The notes beneath the pieces are model-generated. The model made no database searches. It was given only the letters and a program-made list of their open reading frames with translations, and was not told where the DNA came from. A stretch of DNA of 64,000 bases from JBNLBT01 sp050303435 (GTDB lineage: Bacteria > Pseudomonadota > Gammaproteobacteria > Xanthomonadales > Marinicellaceae). The translations under genes were made by a program, and so were the position numbers. Below, one piece after another: positions 28,499-37,190 of this stretch (positions within the stretch are counted from its first letter, which is position 1; every line of letters starts with the position of its first letter). Location of the stretch: the NCBI GenBank assembly GCA_050303435.1, contig JBNLBT010000003.1, forward strand, positions 33,847 through 97,846. The letters run 5' to 3'.

Positions 28499-30084
28499 TG
28501 AAGCGAGAAGAACTGATTCAATTGAAACAAGGATTCGATGCCTTGCAAGCCGGTGATCACCAACTCGCCTGGGCTCAGGCAACCGCATTGATCAAAGACA
28601 ACCCCCGTTCTGTCGATGTGCAGGCATTGGCCGGATTGTCCGCGGCAGGATTGGGACAATACGCGGTGGCGCTGGAACATTTGCAAAAAGTTTTACAGGC
28701 CAAACCCGGGGATTTGGCCATACGCTTTAATCTGGCTCGGGCGCAGGCGTCGCTGGGACAATGGGAAAGTGCTTTGAACAGTTTGCAGGGGGTGAACCAA
28801 CCGGCCTTCATGCGGTTGCGAGCCGAGAGTCTGGAGCGCATCGGCCGATACCATCAGGCAGCCGATGAATTCAAGGCATTGTACGAGCAATCGGACGTCA
28901 ATTTGGAGATGTTGGGGCGGGCTGCCTGGAATTTGGAGAAAAGCAATCAACTGGATGCGGCGCAACAATGTGCCCAGATCCTCAAAGCAAAAAAACCGGA
29001 TGATTTTTACGCCGGTCTGGTACTTGGGCGAATACATGCCAGGGAAAAACGTTTTTCAGACTCCTTGAATGATCTCCAGCAAATTGGCGCGGCCGGATTG
29101 AATCCGACCGCACTGGCGATGTTGGAAAATACCCGAGCTGAAGCATTGGAGGGTTTACATCAATACACCGAGGCATTTGCAGCATACACACGCAGCAACC
29201 GTTTGCTGATGCAATCCGATGGCTACAAAAAACTGAAAAACAACAGCTTTTATGCCTGGCCGGTGTTGCAGGAATTGCGCACCCATTTTGATAAAAACGG
29301 ATTGTATTTTGACGGCGACACAGAGGCAGCGCACCCACCGGTGGTGTTTATGGTTGGTTTTCCACGATCCGGCACAACGCTGCTGGAAAAAATACTCAGC
29401 GCACATGGTGGCATTGCAACCATCGAAGAAAAACCATGCGTAGACCCCATTTTGCAGCATTTTCTGGCCCGCGAAGATTGTCTTGAGCGATTGAATACAA
29501 TCGACCAGGACACGATTCAGGCACTGCAGTCGGCCTACTTGAGGTTGCGCGACGCTCAGTTGCAAACACAAGCCGCTGTGGTGATCGACAAATTGCCACT
29601 CAACATCATCCACATCGGCTTGCTATTGCGCGTTTTTCCTCACGCAAAAATCATTGTTTCGGTGCGCGAACCACGGGATGTCTTACTGTCCTGCTATTTT
29701 CAGTTGTTCGAGTTGAACGACGCCATGGCGAATTTTTTGGACTGGAATCAGGCGGCGCGTTATCTCAACGCGAGCATGATTCTGGGGCTGGATTCATTGC
29801 AAAGTCTGAAACATCCACATCATCAAGTGAGATACGAAAATCTGGTCCAGGACTTGCGCGGCGAAGTGGCGGCTGTTCTTAAATATCTTGAGTTGCCCTG
29901 GGATGAGGTGGCCATGAATTACCGCGAGAAACTGAAAGGTCAGGACATCAACACGCCCAGCTACCGACAGGTCGGCAAACAGGTGCACAGCCACAGCGTG
30001 GCGCGGTGGAAAAACTACACCGATCAGGTGCACAAGGTGGATTCGATTCTGGCGCCTGTGCGCGAGCGGCTTGGCTACGTATGA
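28498..30084 (+). CDS. TPR-repeat sulfotransferase
   Basis: The 528-residue protein carries TPRs in residues 1-250 and a sulfotransferase domain with FMVGFPRSGTTLLEK near residue 286, VVIDKLPLNIIHIGLLLRVFP and the PAPS 3'-phosphate motif SVREPRDVLLSCYF. I choose ATG 28498, which overlaps the upstream TGA by one base; a GTG at 28495 is an alternative. It is third in the overlapping oxygenase, TPR-oxygenase, sulfotransferase set, suggesting that a hydroxyl made by an oxygenase is sulfated. That coupling is inference. It converges on the next gene with a 2-base gap. Confidence 0.87.
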   Translation: MKREELIQLKQGFDALQAGDHQLAWAQATALIKDNPRSVDVQALAGLSAAGLGQYAVALEHLQKVLQAKPGDLAIRFNLARAQASLGQWESALNSLQGVNQPAFMRLRAESLERIGRYHQAADEFKALYEQSDVNLEMLGRAAWNLEKSNQLDAAQQCAQILKAKKPDDFYAGLVLGRIHAREKRFSDSLNDLQQIGAAGLNPTALAMLENTRAEALEGLHQYTEAFAAYTRSNRLLMQSDGYKKLKNNSFYAWPVLQELRTHFDKNGLYFDGDTEAAHPPVVFMVGFPRSGTTLLEKILSAHGGIATIEEKPCVDPILQHFLAREDCLERLNTIDQDTIQALQSAYLRLRDAQLQTQAAVVIDKLPLNIIHIGLLLRVFPHAKIIVSVREPRDVLLSCYFQLFELNDAMANFLDWNQAARYLNASMILGLDSLQSLKHPHHQVRYENLVQDLRGEVAAVLKYLELPWDEVAMNYREKLKGQDINTPSYRQVGKQVHSHSVARWKNYTDQVHKVDSILAPVRERLGYV

Positions 30085-30086
30085 AC

Positions 30087-30740
30087 TCAGAAGACCAGGT
30101 TCAATCCGGGTTTTTGCGACAACACATCAAATGCAATGACGCAGCGTTCAGCGTCGGTTTTCAACGGGTGCACAAAATGCACGTACCACGGTGGAAACAA
30201 AATCATCATGCTTTCCTGTGGTTTGATGCGGCGATTGAACGGATAACCGTGATGCCAGGATTCCAGCATGGGGTTGATGAACTCAATCTGACCTTCAGGT
30301 CCTTCACTTAACTCCGGCATGCGCACATAATAAACGCCGCTGGCAACGGTGCCGTTGGAGGGGTGGCAATGCGGCGCCTGCCAATCGCCGGCACGAATGA
30401 TGTTGGACCAGCCATTGGGCCAGGGGTTGAGTTCATTGGCGGCGTCTTTAAAATGGTGTTGCAGATAGGCTTTGATCGCCGGCATCAGGACATCGGAGCG
30501 AAAACGCTGAATCGGCGCATCCGACAATTCCAGCACATTGACGCGCGTGGGAGTTTGAAAACCACCTTTGGTGGTGATGGTGTCCGAGTGCACTTCATTG
30601 AGTTCCGTGTCCTGGTATTTGTCTTGCATGGATTTGAACACACTGAACAGTTGTTGATTCAACGCTTGCATGTCCTGGTGTTGCCGGATCATCACTGTGG
30701 TGGGAAAATGCACTTCTACCTGATCTTGAAATTCACTCAT
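30087..30740 (-). CDS. TIGR02466-type putative 2OG-Fe(II) oxygenase
   Basis: From ATG 30740 (MSEFQDQVEVHFPTTV) the protein has 217 residues. It shows WSNIIRAGDWQAPHCHPSNGTVASGVYYV with the HxH-type first metal ligands and the SGVYYV signature, then FPPWYVHFVHPL (distal His) and AERCVIAFDVL (2OG-binding Arg). It stands alone, without TPRs, facing the sulfotransferase gene on the other strand. The ribosome site is poor. Its likely target is shared with the adjacent TPR-linked oxygenase, but no substrate can be read from sequence. Confidence 0.8.
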   Translation of the reverse strand: MSEFQDQVEVHFPTTVMIRQHQDMQALNQQLFSVFKSMQDKYQDTELNEVHSDTITTKGGFQTPTRVNVLELSDAPIQRFRSDVLMPAIKAYLQHHFKDAANELNPWPNGWSNIIRAGDWQAPHCHPSNGTVASGVYYVRMPELSEGPEGQIEFINPMLESWHHGYPFNRRIKPQESMMILFPPWYVHFVHPLKTDAERCVIAFDVLSQKPGLNLVF

Positions 30741-31040
30741 GGGGATGGAAAATGCTGACGAAAAAGAAATTATAGTCAATTCTGCGCAGGAAATAATCCA
30801 ATCTGGGTAAATCTTTAGATAGATCAAAAAAAACACCGATTTATGTGTTTAAATGAGTGTGCTTGGGGCGCCGCCCCGCCGGCGAGAATTGACCCCGACA
30901 TTGTGAAAATACTCGCTGCAAGAAAAATTGAACAGTGAACAATAGCACAACGCCACCCGACGACAGAATCTCGGCTTTTTGATCTATTCACAAAGTCAAT
31001 TTTTTTTGGTCCAATCGGGTTAAGACAGCGCGAGAACAGC
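30741..31040. other. Intergenic region between two divergent oxygenase genes
   Basis: This 300-base AT-rich gap should hold two divergent promoters. I see a GGGGC-GCC-GCCCC hairpin at 30865-30877 and T-rich tracts, but no promoter strong enough to name and no open reading frame of note. Confidence 0.4.
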
Positions 31041-31754
31041 ATGCAACCACAGATCAACATTCAACCGGCGTTTGCCGTGCCATTCGGATCAACCCGTCTT
31101 GAAAATGCGGCGGAATTGAATCAGGCGCTTAAAGCGTTGTTTCTGACGCGAGAACAGGACGGCAAAAAATACCGCAACCCCAATCAGAATTCCGTGGTTT
31201 CGGACGAATTGTTTGAAAGTCACTTCGATTTGTTCAAATGGCCGGAAGAATGCATCGGCACATTGCGCGATTTCATGACCGACGGGGTGTTGGAAACCAT
31301 CGGCATGCTGAATCAGTACAAACGCTCACGGGTGGCCGAATTTGACGTGTACGCCGACGCGTGGTTTCACATCACCCGAAAACACGGCTATTTCACCAAT
31401 CACAATCACCCCATGGCCACCTGGTCTGCGGTGTACTGTGTGGACGACGGTGAAGCCGAGGGGGAATCGCTGGATGAATCCGGAGTGACGCGTTTCTTTC
31501 ATCCCAATTCAGCCGCGTCCATGTACATGGATCCAGGCATTCTCAACATGACGCAAGGGCCGTTTGGATTCAGTCACAGGTGTTATAAGCTGAAAGCCGG
31601 AGAAATGGTGATTTTCCCATCCTGGGTGTACCACGAGGTGTCGCCGTACAAAGGCACGGGCACGCGCATCACGGTGGCGGTCAACTACTGGTTTAAGCAC
31701 CCGCTGATGGACCCCCAGGCCGGACCACAAGTGCGCGCAGGACGGCGTGATTAA
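31041..31754 (+). CDS. 2OG-Fe(II) oxygenase-like protein (TIGR02466-related)
   Basis: The 237-residue protein has the metal-binding segment FTNHNHPMATWSAVYCVDDG, with HNHP at the first-ligand position, and the distal His and Arg in FPSWVYHEVSPYKGTGTRITVAVNYWF. The middle insertion (FFHPNSAASMYMDPGIL) differs from the other oxygenases here. It is monocistronic as far as can be seen. It forms the edge of the oxygenase/sulfotransferase cluster and may act in the same pathway. Confidence 0.78.
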   Translation: MQPQINIQPAFAVPFGSTRLENAAELNQALKALFLTREQDGKKYRNPNQNSVVSDELFESHFDLFKWPEECIGTLRDFMTDGVLETIGMLNQYKRSRVAEFDVYADAWFHITRKHGYFTNHNHPMATWSAVYCVDDGEAEGESLDESGVTRFFHPNSAASMYMDPGILNMTQGPFGFSHRCYKLKAGEMVIFPSWVYHEVSPYKGTGTRITVAVNYWFKHPLMDPQAGPQVRAGRRD

Positions 31755-31801
31755 AGGACAGAATGCGGGAGCAATTAGTGCTGCTGGCGCTGAACAATTG
31801 C

Positions 31802-31832
31802 TTGCAATGCGTTCAATGATATCGGCTATAAT
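31802..31832 (+). promoter_or_regulatory. Probable sigma-70 promoter of the small membrane protein gene
   Basis: TATAAT at 31827-31832 with TTGCAA at 31802-31807 (spacing 19, long). A GAGGAGA ribosome site follows just before the ATG at 31861. Confidence 0.5.
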
Positions 31833-31860
31833 AACGGCTTAATCAGTTGAGGAGACACCA

Positions 31861-32277
31861 ATGAGTTCTATCATTTTGATTGTATTGCTGATCGTTGTGG
31901 GCCTGGCGGCCGCTTCGAAGAAAGTGATTGAGATGGCGCCGGGAATGAAAGACACGCTGAAATTCCTGACCGATTCGGAGCGCTGGATCGGCTTGACATC
32001 CATGCTGATCGGTGTCATCTATCTGGTGCGATTTCTGCGCTACATTTCGCTGATCAAATACAACACCATGGGCATGTTGCTGATGTTGGTGGCGTCCTTG
32101 ACGTTGATCATTCTGGGCTTGTTGCTGGCACAAGGCATTCTCAAAGAATGGTTTGCAGGCAAAGAGGGGGCGACAGGCTTTGTCGATAAAATGACGGGCA
32201 TCTTTGAACCGTTCAGACAAATTCTTGGACTGGTGTCGCTGGCTCTGGCGGTGCTGGCCATCATCTTCATGTTCTGA
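31861..32277 (+). CDS. Small inner-membrane protein of unknown function
   Basis: The 138 residues contain about four hydrophobic segments: residues 2-20, about 43-58, 71-92 and 118-138. Between the third and fourth lies an amphipathic cytoplasmic or periplasmic loop (ILKEWFAGKEGATGFVDKMTGIFEPF). I do not recognise a family. A strong GGAG ribosome site and a TATAAT box indicate a genuine, well-expressed gene. It is not in an operon; the next gene converges on it. Confidence 0.7.
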   Translation: MSSIILIVLLIVVGLAAASKKVIEMAPGMKDTLKFLTDSERWIGLTSMLIGVIYLVRFLRYISLIKYNTMGMLLMLVASLTLIILGLLLAQGILKEWFAGKEGATGFVDKMTGIFEPFRQILGLVSLALAVLAIIFMF

Positions 32278-32299
32278 AGAACAAGACACAAAACAGCAA

Positions 32300-32324
32300 G
32301 ACTCCGGGCGCTGTGCCCGGAGTC
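32300..32324. terminator. Hairpin terminator between convergent genes
   Basis: Ten-base arms GACTCCGGGC and GCCCGGAGTC with a 5-base loop. On the minus strand the stem is followed by TTGCTGTTTTGTG, so it best serves the branched-chain dehydrogenase operon ending at 32333. On the plus strand no T run follows. Confidence 0.65.
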
Positions 32325-32332
32325 GACTGCAA

Positions 32333-33664
32333 TCAATCCACCCAGTTTTCCAGGGTGTCTACAAAAGAAGTCAGAAAACGATTGGTCTGATGCGCATCCA
32401 GTGCGCGGTGATCAATGGTCAGTGACACATAACACATCGGTCTGATCAGTATGGCGTCCTGACCGTCCACTTCGCGCACCACCACCCGTTTTTCCATTTT
32501 GCCAATGCCAAGAATGGCCGATTGGGGTTGGTTGATGATGATCGGTGTGGCCACCAGTGAGCCGCTGACGCCGTGATTGGAAAGGGTGAACGTGCCGCCG
32601 CTCACGTGTTCTTTTTGCAAGCGGCCTTCACGGGCCAATGCGGTCAAGCGAGTCAATTCCTGGGCGATGCCGAACAAATCCAGATTTTCACAGTGTCGAA
32701 TCACCGGAACAACCAATCCCGCATCACCGAGGGCGGTGCCAACGCCGATGTGCATGTGGCGGAATATTTCCAGCGCTTCGGTGTGAAAGCGTGCATTGAC
32801 CTTGGGTTCATGGCGAATGGCCTCGACCGCCGCGGCAATGAAATAGGCGGTGAATGTCAATTTGGCGCCGCGCTCTGCAAAGCCCGCTTTGTGCTGTTGC
32901 CGGTGCCGGGCGATGGCGCTCATGTCCAGATCAAATACCGACGTGACGTGTGGCGCGGTGTGCAGCAGGCTATCGACCATGTGCCGGGCAATGGATTGGC
33001 GCATGGCGCTGTGCGGCACCATCTGGCTGGCTTCGGAAGAGGCCGGTGACCAGGGCTCATCCGTTGATGCTTGAACATCCGCGGTCAAGTCATGCTCAAT
33101 TTCGGTGGTGACTTCGGTGAATTCGGTGACTTCAAAGTCATCATCGGCTGCGGCTTCAGACTGGGGCTCATGAAGAGGGGTGTTTGTATCAAGGTGTGCC
33201 TGCACATCGCGGGTGGTGATGCGCTGGTTTCTGCCACTGCCGGGAATGTCTTCGGGGTTGATCTGGTGTTGTCTCAACAAGCGCCGGACTGCCGGTGATA
33301 AGGTTGTAGAGGAAGTCTTGGGTTGTCCGGCAGTCGACGCTGTTGAGATTAACTCGTTTTCAGTTTTAGGAGTTTCCGGTTGAATCCCGATATTTTCTGG
33401 ATTCGTAACTTTGGACACGGTTTCGGTTGAAATGGTTCCAATAATTTTATCCGGTGTGACTTCGTCGCCCGCTTGCAGGTGTTGTTCCTGCAAAGTGCCG
33501 TCGGCGGGGGCGGCGACTTCCATCATGACTTTATCGGTTTCCAGTTCCACCACCGGGTCGCCGGCCTGCACCGCGTCGCCCGGTTGAAACAGCCATTGCG
33601 CCAGCGTCGCGCGCGTGCCTTCCGTCTGCTCAGCAGACAAACGAATCTCAATCAGATCACTCAT
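32333..33664 (-). CDS. bkdB: Branched-chain alpha-keto acid dehydrogenase E2 (dihydrolipoyl acyltransferase)
   Basis: The protein has 443 residues in the E2 layout: one lipoyl domain with VELETDKVMMEV (modified lysine near 45), a variable linker, a peripheral-subunit-binding domain (SPAVRRLLRQHQINPEDIPGSG), a second acidic linker and the acyltransferase core. The catalytic motif reads TIDHRALDAHQTNRF, so the usual final Gly of DHRxxDG is Ala while His and Asp are kept. It overlaps the E1 gene by ATGA. The complex oxidises 2-keto acids from Val, Leu and Ile to acyl-CoAs used in branched fatty acid synthesis. E2 of another 2-keto acid complex cannot be fully excluded. Confidence 0.85.
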   Translation of the reverse strand: MSDLIEIRLSAEQTEGTRATLAQWLFQPGDAVQAGDPVVELETDKVMMEVAAPADGTLQEQHLQAGDEVTPDKIIGTISTETVSKVTNPENIGIQPETPKTENELISTASTAGQPKTSSTTLSPAVRRLLRQHQINPEDIPGSGRNQRITTRDVQAHLDTNTPLHEPQSEAAADDDFEVTEFTEVTTEIEHDLTADVQASTDEPWSPASSEASQMVPHSAMRQSIARHMVDSLLHTAPHVTSVFDLDMSAIARHRQQHKAGFAERGAKLTFTAYFIAAAVEAIRHEPKVNARFHTEALEIFRHMHIGVGTALGDAGLVVPVIRHCENLDLFGIAQELTRLTALAREGRLQKEHVSGGTFTLSNHGVSGSLVATPIIINQPQSAILGIGKMEKRVVVREVDGQDAILIRPMCYVSLTIDHRALDAHQTNRFLTSFVDTLENWVD

Positions 33665-35754
33665 ACGGCATCCAGTTGCAGAATTTTATTTTTAACTTTT
33701 TCGACGTTGGGCAGCGCGGCTTCCATCAAATCCGGGTCGTGCGGATTGCAGATGTCGGGTGTGGCCACGCGCTCAATCGGCGCGTCCAGATGGAAAAACG
33801 CCTCCTGCGCCAACACCGCTGCGATTTCGGCGCCGAATCCAGCGGAAATGTTGTCTTCATGCACGATCAGGCAGCGGTTGGTTTTTTGCACCGATTCCAG
33901 CACCAGTTCACGGTCCCAGGGCCGCAAGGTGCGCAAATCAATCAAATCGACCGACACACCGCTCTGTTCTACCGCGCTCTGGCACACGTGCACCATGCCG
34001 CCCCAGGTAACCAGGGTCAGGCGATCGCCTTCAAGGATGCGGCGCCCTTGGCCGAACGGCAGAATGTATTGGTCCCCCGGGTATTCACGGCGGGCCCAAA
34101 TGTGGTCCAGCATGCGCCGGTGTTCAAAGAAAATACTGGGGTTGTTGTCTCTCAAGGCGTAGCGCAACAGGCCCACGGCGTCTTCGGCATTGGACGGCAT
34201 GGCCACCTGCCAACCGACGGCGTGCACCCATTTGACTTCGGCGCATTGGGAGTGCCACGGATCGCCGCAGCCGAAATAGCCGCCGGCCATGCGCACCACC
34301 ATGGGTGCTGCGAAGCGGTTGTTGGTGCGCCAGCGCATGCTGCCGCAGTCGTTGAATTGTTCTTCCGCCGGATCGGCGTACTTGCGAAACTGGATTTCCG
34401 GCACCGGCAGCAAACCTGCCAGCGCCAGGCCAATGGCGCGTCCAATGATGCCTTCTTCGGACAGACTGGTGTCAAACACCTGCGCTTCGCCGTGTTTGGC
34501 CTGCAGGCCAAGGGTGACGGCATGCACACCGCCTTTGGCACCAACGTCTTCTCCAAACAGCAGCATTTTATTGTTGTGTTGCAATTCGAATTCCAGGGTG
34601 CGGCGTATCGCGGTGACCATGTTGATGCGACCCGGTTCGCGAATGGCTTCGCGGGATGCCGGTGGAAACACCGGTGCATCCAGGTGTATGCCGCCTTGTT
34701 GCTGCAGACGGGGATGGCCCTCGGCGTCAAACTCCTGAAACGCGTGCTGTTCGATCTGATCGACGTCGGCTTTGGGTTGCGCCTCGACATTCTCGGCCGC
34801 CTCACGCACGGTCTGCTCCGCCGCATCGGCCAGTTGTTGCCACTCATGCGGCGTGCAGATGTGTTGACCTTGCAGGTATTTTTGCAATTTCGGCAGAGGG
34901 TCGTGCTGCTGTTCGAAGGCCAGGCGATCGCTGCTTTTGTAGCTTTGCGTGTCCTGTGCCGAATGCCCGTTCAGGCGCGGCACGGTCAGTCGCAACAAAG
35001 CCGGTTTTCTGGACTCTCGCACGAACTGCGCCGAGCGCGCGATCAGTTCCGCGGCGCTGGACGGGTTGCTGCCGTCGCCCGAATAGATTTGTAAATTTTT
35101 GAATGAGGCCAGGTTGCTGGCAATGTTGCCACCGGGTGTCTGGAAACTGGAAGGCACGGAAATGCCGTAGCCGTTGTCTTCAATGTAAAACAGCATCGGC
35201 AGATTTTGTGTGGTGGCCAGCACCAGAGCCGACCAGAATCCGTTGGTGGCAACCGAAGCGTCACCGCCCAGGACCACGCCGATGGCGTCGTCCCAGGCGC
35301 TGCCGTTGAGGTATTCACTGTGATAGCGTACCGCCGCTGCCCAGCCGGCCACCGGGGTGTATTGCGCGCCCACACCGCCGGACATGGGCAACACGCAGGC
35401 GCCTTCGCGGTTGGGCTGGTTGAACACCACGCCGATGTCTCGACCGTCGGAGAAACCGCCCTGCTTCATCATGCTGGCCTGCAGACATTGTTCCACCGGG
35501 ATGCCCATGGACAGCAGCAAGGGTCGGGATCGGTAATAGCCAGACACCGCGTCGCGCTGTCCGGTGATCATCTGACCCAGCAGAATCTGCGCCATGTCGT
35601 GTCCGCGTGCGGAAAATTGGTACAGCACTTTTTTTTGTTTCACCAGCTCGTGTTCTTCCAGGTCATCCAGAGCCCTGGAAAGCAACAGGGTGCGTGCGAT
35701 TTTAATCCAGTCAAAGGGCGCTGGGTGGGCCTGTTCTGCTTCGGCGGTTTTCAT
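33661..35754 (-). CDS. 2-oxoisovalerate dehydrogenase E1, alpha and beta fused
   Basis: This single 697-residue chain holds both E1 subunits. Residues 1-330 are the alpha part with the thiamine-diphosphate motif starting at GGDAS (163) and ending at EDNGYGIS (192). Residues 370-697 are the beta part (NMVTAIRRTLEFELQHN, LLFGEDVGAKGGV, VTWGGMVHVCQSAV). E1 decarboxylates the branched-chain 2-keto acid and loads the acyl group onto E2. Fused E1 proteins are known in Xanthomonadales and some Bacteroidetes. It is the first gene of a two-gene operon with E2. The Lrp-type regulator is transcribed divergently 148 bases away. Confidence 0.88.
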   Translation of the reverse strand: MKTAEAEQAHPAPFDWIKIARTLLLSRALDDLEEHELVKQKKVLYQFSARGHDMAQILLGQMITGQRDAVSGYYRSRPLLLSMGIPVEQCLQASMMKQGGFSDGRDIGVVFNQPNREGACVLPMSGGVGAQYTPVAGWAAAVRYHSEYLNGSAWDDAIGVVLGGDASVATNGFWSALVLATTQNLPMLFYIEDNGYGISVPSSFQTPGGNIASNLASFKNLQIYSGDGSNPSSAAELIARSAQFVRESRKPALLRLTVPRLNGHSAQDTQSYKSSDRLAFEQQHDPLPKLQKYLQGQHICTPHEWQQLADAAEQTVREAAENVEAQPKADVDQIEQHAFQEFDAEGHPRLQQQGGIHLDAPVFPPASREAIREPGRINMVTAIRRTLEFELQHNNKMLLFGEDVGAKGGVHAVTLGLQAKHGEAQVFDTSLSEEGIIGRAIGLALAGLLPVPEIQFRKYADPAEEQFNDCGSMRWRTNNRFAAPMVVRMAGGYFGCGDPWHSQCAEVKWVHAVGWQVAMPSNAEDAVGLLRYALRDNNPSIFFEHRRMLDHIWARREYPGDQYILPFGQGRRILEGDRLTLVTWGGMVHVCQSAVEQSGVSVDLIDLRTLRPWDRELVLESVQKTNRCLIVHEDNISAGFGAEIAAVLAQEAFFHLDAPIERVATPDICNPHDPDLMEAALPNVEKVKNKILQLDAV

Positions 35755-35856
35755 TCATTCATCCTGTTTCCCGTGGATTCATCATTGTACCGGGCCGGCA
35801 ATGGAATGTGCTTGCCATTTGTTCAACCTGGGCGGCTCGCGGGAAATAATATGCTG

Positions 35857-35862
35857 TATAAT
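35857..35862 (+). promoter_or_regulatory. TATAAT box upstream of the Lrp/AsnC regulator
   Basis: A perfect -10 hexamer 40 bases before the GTG start at 35903. It lies in the divergent region shared with the branched-chain operon. No good -35 is present, which fits an activator- or autoregulated promoter. Confidence 0.45.
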
Positions 35863-35902
35863 GGCTGTTCAGAGAAATTATCTTGCTGTAAATGTAGAAA
35901 TT

Positions 35903-36361
35903 GTGGATAAATACGACATCAAAATACTCAACGCACTACAAGCCGACGGGCGCATTTCCAACAAAGACCTGGCGGCCCGGGTGGCGCTGTCGCCGGCGCC
36001 GTGCTGGCGGCGCGTGGATGCCTTGCACAAGTCGGGTGTGATCAACGGCTATTCGGCCATCATCAACCAGGAAAAACTGGGGCTGAACATCACCGCATTT
36101 GCGCAGATCACCCTGGAAAATCATCACCCGGAAACGGTGGCGGTGTTTGACCGGTCAATTCAATCGCTGGCGGAAATTCTGGAGTGCCATGCCACCAGTG
36201 GAGAATACGATTACTTGCTGAAAATCGTCACCATTGACATGAACAGCTACAACCGCATTCTGTATGAGCAAATTCTCACCATACCGGCGATTCGTTCGGT
36301 CAACACCAGTTTCTCCATGATTCAGAAGAAAAAGACCGCGCACTTGCCAATCATCGATTGA
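35903..36361 (+). CDS. Lrp/AsnC family transcriptional regulator
   Basis: The 152 residues from GTG 35903 start with VDKYDIKILNALQADGRISNKDLAARVALSPAPCWRRV, the typical helix-turn-helix of the family. The C-terminal RAM domain (GYSAIINQEKLGLNITAFAQI, GEYDYLLKIVTIDMNSYNRI) binds amino acids and assembles the octamer. An ATG at 35861 would overlap the TATAAT box and is less likely. Because it is divergent from the branched-chain ketoacid dehydrogenase operon, it is probably its regulator, as BkdR is in Pseudomonas. That assignment is by context. Confidence 0.88.
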   Translation: MDKYDIKILNALQADGRISNKDLAARVALSPAPCWRRVDALHKSGVINGYSAIINQEKLGLNITAFAQITLENHHPETVAVFDRSIQSLAEILECHATSGEYDYLLKIVTIDMNSYNRILYEQILTIPAIRSVNTSFSMIQKKKTAHLPIID

Positions 36362-36368
36362 GCCGGCG

Positions 36369-37190
36369 TCATTCGCTGCGGATGTTCAAGGCGATGGTTT
36401 TGCTGTCGGTGGGCGCTTTGCGGGCCCGCAGATAGACCGCTTCGTAGGTGGCAGGATACACGCCGTTGTGCACGAACGCCTGGTAGGCGTGTTCAAGCTG
36501 ACGCAACATCGCCGGGGTCATCAGGCCTTTGCGGCGCTGGTCGTGGGTGTTGTGTCCACCGATGTTTTTGATGTCGCGCATCAGGCCCGTCAGCGTCTTG
36601 AATGTCATGGTGATGCACTCGCTGTCGGCCACCACCTCTTCGAATCCAAGTCGATACAGACCGGCGGCCAGCTGATCGGCCGAAGCGAAGACATTGACGT
36701 GGGGTTGACCTGGGTCCACGGCCTGCCAGGCCGCGCGCAGTTCCTGCAGGGTCAGACCACCCAGGGTGCTGATGTGCACCACACCGCCGGGCTTCAGCAC
36801 GCGCTGAATTTCATGGAACACCTGGTTTTCATTGCACCATTGCAGCATCAAACTGGAAAACACCCGATCGCAACTGGCGTCCGGCAGATCGATCAGATGG
36901 GCGTCGCAGTGCAATGGCTGGATGCGTGCATGCTTCGGCACTTGCTTGAGCATGTGCTCGGCAAAATCGGCGGCAACAACGCGGGCCTTGGGGTGCATGG
37001 CGAGCAGACCATCGCAGGACCAGCCGGTGCCACAACCCAGATCCAGCACACATTCGGCGGTCGCATCGGCGTCGTGTTCGGCCCGCTCCAGCAGGCGCTG
37101 CATGATCTCTTTTTGCAGCACGGCGTGCTCTTCATAGCGGCGCGCCGCTTTATTGAACGCGGCGTGAATCTGATGGTGTTCAAGTGGCAT
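36369..37190 (-). CDS. bioC: Malonyl-ACP O-methyltransferase BioC
   Basis: BioC methylates malonyl-ACP so that fatty acid synthesis can build the pimeloyl chain of biotin. The 273-residue protein opens with the BioC block HAAFNKAARRYEEHAVLQKEIMQRLLE and has SAM motif I VLDLGCGTGWSCDGLL. It is the last gene of bioB-bioF-bioH-bioC and overlaps bioH by 11 bases. bioA and bioD are not in the window. Confidence 0.93.
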   Translation of the reverse strand: MPLEHHQIHAAFNKAARRYEEHAVLQKEIMQRLLERAEHDADATAECVLDLGCGTGWSCDGLLAMHPKARVVAADFAEHMLKQVPKHARIQPLHCDAHLIDLPDASCDRVFSSLMLQWCNENQVFHEIQRVLKPGGVVHISTLGGLTLQELRAAWQAVDPGQPHVNVFASADQLAAGLYRLGFEEVVADSECITMTFKTLTGLMRDIKNIGGHNTHDQRRKGLMTPAMLRQLEHAYQAFVHNGVYPATYEAVYLRARKAPTDSKTIALNIRSE

